From assembly GCA_031292755.1 (NCBI GenBank), contig JARLGM010000004.1, positions 37,526 through 101,525 on the forward strand: 64,000 nucleotides of DNA. The letters run 5' to 3'. This document shows positions 57,665 through 64,000 of the stretch, in pieces; the stretch's first letter is position 1; every line of letters starts with the position of its first letter. This DNA is from Candidatus Sulfopaludibacter sp. GTDB lineage: Bacteria; Acidobacteriota; Terriglobia; Bryobacterales; Bryobacteraceae. The notes beneath the pieces are model-generated. The model saw only the letters and a program-made list of their open reading frames with translations, did not search any database and was not told the origin of the DNA. A program made the translations under genes and the position numbers.

Positions 57665-59392
57665 ATGAGGACCGCCGGACTTTTCCTCCTCTTCGCGGCC
57701 GGCGCCGCCGCTCAGGCCACCATGGCCTTCACCGTTTCCATGGACCCTCCCGCCACCCACTTGTTTCACGTCAAGCTCCATTGCGACCGGATCTCCGCCG
57801 GGACGCAGGACTTCACCATGCCCGCCTGGGCGCCCGGTTACTACCGCATCCTGGACTTCGAGAAATACGTGTCCAACTTCAGCGTACACGATGACGCGGG
57901 CCATTCCCTGCCCTGGGAAAGGGTCTCCAAAAACACCTGGCGCGTCGTCACCGCGGACGCTCCCGCCGTGACTCTCACCTACGACGTTTATGGCGCCATC
58001 TCTTTCGCCGTGCAGAATTTCCTGAACGAGAATCGTGCCCTGCTTTCGCCGCCCGGAACCTTTGTGTACATGCCGGGACAACTGGCGCGGCCTGCCACGA
58101 TCCGGCTCGAGCTGCCGGCCCGCTGGAGCACGGTGGCCACCGGACTCGAGCCCGTCTCCGGCCAGCCGCACACCTTCAGCGCCTCCGACTTCGACGTGCT
58201 CTACGATAGCCCCATCCTCATGGGCGGCCAGGAACTCTTGCAGTTCGATGCCAGCGGCGTGCCGCACCAGGTCGCCATCGAAAACGTGCCTGCCGCGGTC
58301 GATCGGCCCAAGATGCTGGCTGACCTCAAGCGCATGGTTGAAACCGCCACCCGCCTGATCGGCGATGTCCCCTACCGGCGCTATGCCTTTCTGCTGATCG
58401 GCACCGGCAATGGCGGGGTGGAACATTTGAATTCCGCGTCCATCGCTTTCAACGGCAACAGCCTGACCAGCGAGAACGGCTATCGCACCTGGCTGAGTTA
58501 CGTGGCGCACGAGTATTTTCACAACTTCAACGTCAAGCGAATCCGCCCCATCGCCCTCGGGCCATTCGACTATGAAGCCGAGAACCTGACTCACATGCTC
58601 TGGGTGTCCGAGGGCCTGTCGGTCTATTACGAGGACATCGTGGTGCAACGCGCCGGGTTGATGACGCGTGCCCAGTTTCTGGAGCGGCTCCAGAACGCGA
58701 TCGCCAAATTCGAGAATGCGCCCGGCCGCCATTACCAGTCCGCCACCGATTCGAGTTGGCACACCTGGGGCACCTCGGGCGTAGGCAACGATCGCAACAC
58801 TACGATTTCCTACTACGACAACGGCAGCATGTTGGGCATGATCCTGGATTTGAAAATCCGGCATGAGACCGGGAACCGGAAGTCGCTCGACGATGTCATG
58901 CGCGCCTTGTACCGCAAGTATTACCAGCAGCAGCGGCGCGGTTTCACCGATGCCGAGTTTCGCGAGGAATGCGAAACCGCCGCCGGTGTGGCGCTCACCG
59001 GAGAGTTTGAATACGCCTCCACCACCAAAGATGTGGACTACGCCGGATATCTGGCTTACGCCGGCCTTGCCCTCGACGTCACCTCCCAGGATGCCCCGGG
59101 TGGCGCCCTCGGAGTCAACACCCAAACGCGGGACGACGGCAAGCTGGTGCTCGTCAGCGGTCCCGCTCCGCTTGCTCCCGGCGACGAAATCGCCGGCACA
59201 CCCAAGGCGCTGAACGACCTCATGTCAGCCGGCAAGCCCGGCGACCCGGTCACGCTCCACATTCGACGCAACGGCGCGGACCAGGACGTAACCTTGACGC
59301 TCCAAAAGAACCGGAAGCGCACCTTTGTCATCCAGCCCCGGCCCGATCCGGATGCGTTGCAGTCCGCCATCCTGAAGGCTTGGCTGCCGTAG
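57665..59392 (+). CDS. M61 family (glycyl aminopeptidase-like) metallopeptidase with PDZ domain
   Basis: 575 aa. Signal peptide (TAGLFLLFAAGAAAQA), N-terminal beta-rich domain HLFHVKLHCDRISAGTQDFT and MPAWAPGYYRILDFEKYVSN, the gluzincin motif WLSYVAHEYFHNFNVKRIRP (HExxH-like HEYFH) with a downstream Glu in LWVSEGLSVYYEDIVV, and a C-terminal PDZ region (LVLVSGPAPLAPGDEIAGTP, PVTLHIRRNGADQDVTLTLQ). The M61 family cleaves glycine- and alanine-bearing peptides. GTYCAL-like acidobacterial copies are secreted. Start ATG 57665, chosen by signal peptide; an upstream in-frame ATG at 57626 is possible. Confidence 0.9.
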   Translation: MRTAGLFLLFAAGAAAQATMAFTVSMDPPATHLFHVKLHCDRISAGTQDFTMPAWAPGYYRILDFEKYVSNFSVHDDAGHSLPWERVSKNTWRVVTADAPAVTLTYDVYGAISFAVQNFLNENRALLSPPGTFVYMPGQLARPATIRLELPARWSTVATGLEPVSGQPHTFSASDFDVLYDSPILMGGQELLQFDASGVPHQVAIENVPAAVDRPKMLADLKRMVETATRLIGDVPYRRYAFLLIGTGNGGVEHLNSASIAFNGNSLTSENGYRTWLSYVAHEYFHNFNVKRIRPIALGPFDYEAENLTHMLWVSEGLSVYYEDIVVQRAGLMTRAQFLERLQNAIAKFENAPGRHYQSATDSSWHTWGTSGVGNDRNTTISYYDNGSMLGMILDLKIRHETGNRKSLDDVMRALYRKYYQQQRRGFTDAEFREECETAAGVALTGEFEYASTTKDVDYAGYLAYAGLALDVTSQDAPGGALGVNTQTRDDGKLVLVSGPAPLAPGDEIAGTPKALNDLMSAGKPGDPVTLHIRRNGADQDVTLTLQKNRKRTFVIQPRPDPDALQSAILKAWLP

Positions 59393-59397
59393 CCGCG

Positions 59398-61935
59398 CTA
59401 CTCGTACCGCAGGCACTGCAGCGGATCCACGTGTAACGCCCGGCGTATCGGACCCAACGCCGCTGCCGCGCCCGTGAGTCCGAGCACCCCGATGACCGCC
59501 GCGAAACTGGCGGGATCGGACGGGCTTAATCCTGGAACAAAAAACATGGAGAGCGGCCGCGTCACCAACAGCGCGATCGCCAACCCGATGCCGATCCCCG
59601 CAACCAGCAGCCGCGCGAACTCGCCCAGCACCATTCGCGACACATCCTTCGACGACGCGCCAATCGCCATGCGGATGCCGATTTCCCGCGTCCGCCGCGC
59701 CACCGAATAGGCCAGCACGCCATACAGTCCGATGACCGCCAGGAGTAATCCCAAGGCGCCGATGCTGCCCATCAGCGCCGCTCCGATCCGCGATGGCAGA
59801 AACGCGAACCCGATCGCCGAAAACATGGTCTGAACTTCCAAGCCCGCCGCCGGCTCCGCCTGCCGCAGCGCGCTTCGCACGGCTGTCAGTTGCAGCGCCG
59901 GAGGCGTTGCGGAGCGGACCACGAACTGAAGACGCGGCCGGTCGTTTTCAATCTGCGCCATCGGTTCGTATAGCTGTGCGCGCGCATCTTCCCCCAGCGT
60001 GATGTTCTTCGTGCCGCGCACCACGCCTACGATTCTGGTTGGCGGCCGGTCACCCCGCCAGCGGATGCTGACTCCCACCGGTTCGCGGGAGCCGAAATAG
60101 CGCTTCACGAATGTTTCATTGACGATTGCCACGTTCGTTCCACCGCTGTCCTGCTCCCCGAAGGCGCGGCCCTGCAAAACGGGGATGTCCATCGCCCGGA
60201 AATAATCCGGCGTCACCGCGTTCCAGTTGAAACTAACGCGCTGCTTTTCGCCGTTGTCGGGGAAGGTCACTTCCACCGCGAAATTGGTGGCATCGGTAAA
60301 TGGAATAATGCGCGCCGCTGCCACCGCTTCAACGCCCGGCATCGCGCGGAGCCCGTCGAGCGCCCGGTTGACGTAAGGAATGACGGTTCGGTCGTCCTTA
60401 TACACGCCCGGCGGCAGGTAGACCTCGGCCCGCACGGTGTGGCGAATATCGAAACCCGGCCCCAGCGAACCGGTTCGCACCAGATTTTGCAGAAACAGCG
60501 CCGCCGTGGTCAGAACCACGAAGGATGCCGCAATCTGGGCGACTACCAGGGTGCGCCGCATCCGCAGTTTGCGCTCGCGGTGCATAGCCGCGGAAAGCGA
60601 TTCGCGCAGCGATTGCCACGCCGGAATCAGCCCGCTCGCCACCGCCGACACGATGGCCATGAACGCGGCATAACAAACCACTCGCCAGTCCGGCGAGATT
60701 TGCAGGCGGATCGGCACGGGAAACGGCAGCGGAATGGCCGCGGCGGCTTTCGCCGTGCAGAGGGCGAATAGAAAACCCAGCGCCGCGCCCGCCACCGATA
60801 GCAGCAGACTCTCGGAAAGCAGTTGTTGCAGCAATCTTCCGCGGCTCGCGCCCAGCGCCAGCCGGATGGCGATTTCCTGACGCCTCACCGAAGCCCGCGC
60901 CAAAAGCAGTCCGGCCACATTCACGCAGGCGATCAGCAGAACCAGTCCCACCACCAACAGAAGAATCGCGAAGAACAGACCCACCGTGAGCGCCTCTCTT
61001 TCTTTTGAGAGACGCGCGAAACCGCTCACCGGCGTCGCATTGAAGTGGTTGCCCGGTTCCCGGCTCTGTGGGAATTCCCGGTCCATCCGCTCTCCCAGCG
61101 CGGGCATCGCGGCGTTGAGTTGGCCGACGCTCATGCCGGGCTTCATCCGCGCGTATGCCGCCAGAATCGTCCCCTCAATATAACGGGGCACGAACACGTC
61201 CGGTGCGTACCCATAGCCCACCAGGCTGCGGTAATTGTCCGGCAAAATGCCCAGCACAGTGTAGAGACGGCCGTCCAGCCGGATCGCCTTCCCGACAATT
61301 GCCGGGTCGCCGCCCAGGCGCGCACGCCAGAAATGCGGATGGAGCACCACTACTTGTGTGGGGTCCGTTTCGTTCCAGCCACGTCCCTGCCCCATCGGGA
61401 CGCCAAGCACGGTGAAGAAATTGCCCGAACCTTGCAGCGCATAGATGCGGCGCGTTTCCGTGCCGTCGTTGAAATTGATGAAGCTCTCCTCGTTCTCGCC
61501 CGTCACGTCCTCAAAGACTCCGCTGCGGCGAAGCGCCTCGATTGTCTCCGGCATCATGTGGCTGTTGCCTCCCTGCCGGACATACACCAGCGACCCGGCG
61601 TCCCGCACCGAAGGCGCGCTCAACAGAAACTCTACTGCCAGCGAAAAAATTGCCGTGTTGACCCCAATCCCGAGGCCCAGCGACAGCAGCGCCGTCAATA
61701 CGAAGCCGGGACTCTTGCGCAGTCCGCGAACGGCATACACCAGGTCCCGCCAGAGGTTCTCGATGCCGTTGAAGCGCCACAGATCGAACGCCTGCTCCTG
61801 AATGACGCCCATGTTTCCGAAGGGAATGGGATTGCCGGCGGCGGCCGCCATCTCCCGGTGGAATGCCATCTCCGCTTCCAGGTCTTGCGCCAGGCGTCCC
61901 CGGCGAAACAGCTTCAAGAACAAGCGCCGTATCAT
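59398..61935 (-). CDS. ADOP-type ABC transporter permease (MacB/FtsX-like)
   Basis: 845 aa. N-terminal PadR-linked prefix (RRLFLKLFRRGRLAQDLEAE, MAFHREMAAAAG), then DLVYAVRGLRKSPGFVLTAL and an MacB periplasmic core domain (about 90-300), FtsX four-helix block (LFFAILLLVVGLVLLIACVN, VAGLLLARASVRRQEIAIRL, ALGASRGRLLQQLLSESLLL), a second core domain, and a second FtsX block (SIGALGLLLAVIGLYGVLAY, SVARRTREIGIRMAIGASSK). No ATPase domain. Acidobacterial duplicated orphan permeases lack a linked ATPase; their transport substrate is unknown. Coupled by ATGA to the PadR regulator. Confidence 0.93.
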   Translation of the reverse strand: MIRRLFLKLFRRGRLAQDLEAEMAFHREMAAAAGNPIPFGNMGVIQEQAFDLWRFNGIENLWRDLVYAVRGLRKSPGFVLTALLSLGLGIGVNTAIFSLAVEFLLSAPSVRDAGSLVYVRQGGNSHMMPETIEALRRSGVFEDVTGENEESFINFNDGTETRRIYALQGSGNFFTVLGVPMGQGRGWNETDPTQVVVLHPHFWRARLGGDPAIVGKAIRLDGRLYTVLGILPDNYRSLVGYGYAPDVFVPRYIEGTILAAYARMKPGMSVGQLNAAMPALGERMDREFPQSREPGNHFNATPVSGFARLSKEREALTVGLFFAILLLVVGLVLLIACVNVAGLLLARASVRRQEIAIRLALGASRGRLLQQLLSESLLLSVAGAALGFLFALCTAKAAAAIPLPFPVPIRLQISPDWRVVCYAAFMAIVSAVASGLIPAWQSLRESLSAAMHRERKLRMRRTLVVAQIAASFVVLTTAALFLQNLVRTGSLGPGFDIRHTVRAEVYLPPGVYKDDRTVIPYVNRALDGLRAMPGVEAVAAARIIPFTDATNFAVEVTFPDNGEKQRVSFNWNAVTPDYFRAMDIPVLQGRAFGEQDSGGTNVAIVNETFVKRYFGSREPVGVSIRWRGDRPPTRIVGVVRGTKNITLGEDARAQLYEPMAQIENDRPRLQFVVRSATPPALQLTAVRSALRQAEPAAGLEVQTMFSAIGFAFLPSRIGAALMGSIGALGLLLAVIGLYGVLAYSVARRTREIGIRMAIGASSKDVSRMVLGEFARLLVAGIGIGLAIALLVTRPLSMFFVPGLSPSDPASFAAVIGVLGLTGAAAALGPIRRALHVDPLQCLRYE

Positions 61936-62273
61936 CGGGGTTGCCTCGCCAAAACGCGATCCACGGCCGACGAAAGCCGGTCCCACGTCTCGTGCTGTTC
62001 GGCAATCAGCTTGCGCCCGCGTTTGGTGATCTCGTAGTATTTCGCCTTGCGGTTGTTTTCCGAAATGCCCCGGGTGGCCGAGATGGCGCCGTCCAGTTCC
62101 AGCCGGTACAGCGCCGGGTACAGCGAGCCTTCCTCCACTTTCAGCACTTCATCGGAAAGCAGGTGAATGGTCTGAGCGATCGCGTAGCCGTGGAGCGGTC
62201 CACGGCCAAGCGAGTGAAGAATCAACAGATCCAGGGTGCCCTGGAGCAGTGTAGGCGTCGTCGATTTGGCCAT
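61932..62273 (-). CDS. PadR-family transcriptional regulator
   Basis: 113 aa. Winged helix: LLQGTLDLLILHSLGRGPLH, GYAIAQTIHLLSDEVLKVEE, GSLYPALYRLELDGAISATR, NRKAKYYEITKRGRKLIAEQ, followed by a C-terminal dimer helix DRLSSAVDRVL. Ribosome site AGGAAA before ATG 62273. Such PadR genes precede ADOP permeases throughout Acidobacteria and probably repress their own operon. The inducer is unknown. Confidence 0.95.
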   Translation of the reverse strand: MAKSTTPTLLQGTLDLLILHSLGRGPLHGYAIAQTIHLLSDEVLKVEEGSLYPALYRLELDGAISATRGISENNRKAKYYEITKRGRKLIAEQHETWDRLSSAVDRVLARQPR

Positions 62274-62488
62274 ACGAATCGTTTCCTATGACCATCTACG
62301 GGAGCAGTTTTGCAAAAGTTCCCTAGATCGTCATGGGAAGCAGATTTTATTTGAGTGCCCAAGGCCGTTCATGTTTGATAGCGCCAGAGCCATTGGTAGA
62401 TCAGCGGTATGGGCGTTTTACATCCAAGTGCTTCTAACATCAAGGAACGCTGTTTTCGGGCAGACCCCAGTTCCCTCGGTCAGGCGAG
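62274..62488. other. Intergenic region before the PadR/ADOP unit
   Basis: 215 bp between the PadR start and the amidohydrolase stop. No gene seen. A symmetric TTTTGCAAAA lies at about 62310-62319 and might be an operator. No clear promoter boxes were assigned. Confidence 0.4.
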
Positions 62489-63805
62489 TTATTTCGAGCC
62501 GCTCGCGCGCCGGTGACTGGCGAGAATCCTGTCAATGGCCTGCTTCGTCACCAGCTTGCCTCGAACCACTACGTTTTCGATACGCGCAACGTTGCGGATA
62601 TCAACCAATGGATTTGCGTCGAGCAGAACCAAATCGGCCCTTTTTCCCACTTCAATGGTGCCCTGAGTATCCCAGCCCAGGAAGCGGGCGGGGTTAATCG
62701 TGGCCGTCTGAAGGGCCTGAAGCGGCGAAAATCCCGCCCTAGTGAACCACTCCAGCTCATCGTGAAGACAGAACCCCGGAACAAGCCCGTCGCAACCGGC
62801 CAGGAACCGGTTACCCAGCGAGTACATGTCCGGGATGACCTGCAGACTGACTTGCCCCGCCAGCCTCATCTTTTCCAATGTTCTCGCAGGCACGTGGGAG
62901 GCTTCCACGTTATCGCGCGTCAATTTCAAAAGGGAGTCGCTGGCATACTCGGCGTGTGCAATCGGCCGACCGGAGAACACGTCGGGAATCGTCTCGAAGA
63001 ACGCCAGAGTGGGCGTTTGCCAGACACCTTTCGCGGCCAGTTTTTCAAACAGCCGACGGCAGCCTGCTAGCGTGTAACTGTCGTTCACCAGACACTCGCC
63101 AAAGACGTCGTAGTTCGACAGGTGTTCAATGCTGCGTATGCCGGCATCGGCCGCTTCCTCGACCCTCACTTCTTGCGGAACGTGTCCCGCGAAGGGGAGC
63201 CCCAGCCTGGGGGCCTCCTCGGCAATGGCGAAGAAAACTTCGCGCGGAGTATGGTCGTGAACCTTGATGAAGTCGACGCCCGCCCGCTTCAGGTCGGCCA
63301 CTGCTTCCCTGGCTTGTTGCGCGTTGTGCACGCGGCGCCGAAACGGAAAACTGGGCGGGGCGTCATCCAATATGGGACCTGCCGCTACGATTTCGGGGCC
63401 GAGAACCGCGCCGGACCTGACCCGTTCGCGCAGCGGCAGGATGAAGTCGATGTCCCCGCCCATATCGCGAGTCCCCACGACTCCTTTGGCGATGAACAAA
63501 TCCAAACAATCCGCCCCGGTTCCCTGGTGATGGGAATGCATGTCCCAAAGACCGGGAATAAGAAACTTACCTTTTCCGTTCACTCGAGTAGCGCCGCGTG
63601 GAATGCTAACCCTGGGGCCGATTCCCACGATCCGCTCCCCATGTGTAACCACCGTGACGCCACCCTGCAGCCGGCCTGTCGCCACGTCGATCACAGTGAC
63701 CTCCGTAATGGCGACGGACCCGGCCTGAGCGCTGGCAAAAAGTACAGCCCCGAGGGCCAGCGGGGCGCAGCTGATCAAGCGCCAACTCCGGCAGGGGCGA
63801 TACAT
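62489..63805 (-). CDS. Secreted amidohydrolase family protein
   Basis: 438 aa. Signal peptide (LISCAPLALGAVLFASAQAG), start of barrel VAITEVTVIDVATGRLQGGV, metal site GLWDMHSHHQG (HxH), VVGTRDMGGDIDFIL, VDFIKVHDHTPREVFFAIAE (Lys), LPFAGHVPQEVRVEEAADAG (His), SIEHLSNYDV (His), and a late Asp (PDMYSLGNRFLAGCDGLVPG). The C-terminal part ends with ATINPARFLGWDTQGTIEVG, typical of imidazolonepropionase-like hydrolases. Same type as the truncated gene at 1-202. Substrate unknown. Confidence 0.93.
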   Translation of the reverse strand: MYRPCRSWRLISCAPLALGAVLFASAQAGSVAITEVTVIDVATGRLQGGVTVVTHGERIVGIGPRVSIPRGATRVNGKGKFLIPGLWDMHSHHQGTGADCLDLFIAKGVVGTRDMGGDIDFILPLRERVRSGAVLGPEIVAAGPILDDAPPSFPFRRRVHNAQQAREAVADLKRAGVDFIKVHDHTPREVFFAIAEEAPRLGLPFAGHVPQEVRVEEAADAGIRSIEHLSNYDVFGECLVNDSYTLAGCRRLFEKLAAKGVWQTPTLAFFETIPDVFSGRPIAHAEYASDSLLKLTRDNVEASHVPARTLEKMRLAGQVSLQVIPDMYSLGNRFLAGCDGLVPGFCLHDELEWFTRAGFSPLQALQTATINPARFLGWDTQGTIEVGKRADLVLLDANPLVDIRNVARIENVVVRGKLVTKQAIDRILASHRRASGSK

Positions 63806-64000
63806 AGCTCAACGCTAGCATGAAAGTCGCCTATGGTGAGACTGGCCGGACACGGCGGCAGCCGTTTCGGAAGTGTAGCGAAACAGGGGTCGGCGCTGTG
63901 GAGCGGGTTTGAGTTGTAGAGGAGGCAGGGTTTCTGGGGACCGTTGAGCGACGGCGGGCCTCTGGCGGATGACTCCACGGTAAGGCGGTCGAGTTGTCAA
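63806..64000. other. Window-edge region, unassigned
   Basis: 195 bp upstream of the amidohydrolase. Open frames exist on the minus strand (for example one with PLQLKPAPQRRPLFRYTSET) but no family was recognised and the sequence is cut at the edge. The block with repeated Arg/Pro residues could be the remnant of a mobile element. Confidence 0.25.

Noticed and set aside
1..64000. CRISPR arrays, tRNA or rRNA genes, integrase/transposase
   Set aside because: No regularly spaced direct repeats, no cloverleaf-like sequences and no recognisable mobile-element proteins were seen by reading.

Overview
The window looks like chromosomal DNA of a soil Acidobacteriota of the Solibacter/Bryobacter type. 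No rRNA, tRNA, integrase, transposase or CRISPR array was seen. The placement rests on families typical of that group: a TIGR03435 protein (37310-38059), a TIGR03437 'Solibacter C-terminal' domain on a secreted glycosidase (31382-33469), a PadR plus ADOP-type ABC permease pair (59398-62273), two giant Oar-like TonB-dependent receptors (33895-37200, 49439-52810), an SBBP-repeat protein, and many secreted proteins of unknown function. DNA is G+C rich with strong third-position bias, so long antisense open frames are common and were ignored.

Layout. 1-3039 (minus): a tightly overlapped operon of peroxiredoxin, NTF2-like protein, metallo-beta-lactamase hydrolase, DsbA-like protein and amidohydrolase. 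3137-4950 (plus): HpcH/HpaI aldolase and a sugar isomerase/epimerase-like TIM barrel. 5739-10650: a very large CheB-CheR-PAS-histidine kinase-receiver protein facing a small LuxR-type regulator. 10657-14400: DUF481 protein, a frameshifted remnant, and an ArsR/AHSA1/DinB operon with a visible promoter and palindrome. 14466-17918: beta-oxidation pair. 17682-22096: fatty-acid hydroxylase, HhH-GPD protein, GntP permease, pyrophosphatase. 22110-29658: SBBP protein, rhodanese, DUF3500, PEP carboxykinase and small secreted proteins. 29704-42429: glycan degradation (GH51, GH79-like, GH92, DUF1080, Gfo/Idh/MocA oxidoreductase, Oar-like receptor). 42466-47519 (minus): ethanolamine permease, EutB, EutC and a sorbosone-dehydrogenase-like propeller. 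47569-63805: M28 and M61 peptidases, second Oar-like receptor, polyphosphate kinase with a phosphoesterase, PadR/ADOP pair and another amidohydrolase.

Most striking point: the peroxiredoxin frame is interrupted by a single in-frame UGA exactly at the peroxidatic cysteine (P67..T71..U74), and a hairpin with GG in its apical loop follows 16 nt later. This is the expected architecture of a bacterial selenoprotein with a SECIS element; an ordinary gene caller splits it into two fragments (2494-2757 and 2818-3147). Other unusual points: an amber codon splitting a DinB-YCII fusion, small deletions in the kinase ATP lid and the receiver of the CheB/CheR protein, an endonuclease III-like protein that has its Fe-S cysteines but apparently not its catalytic Lys/Asp, a 237-bp antisense gene overlap, and a signal peptide that seems to be encoded by a dispersed repeat.
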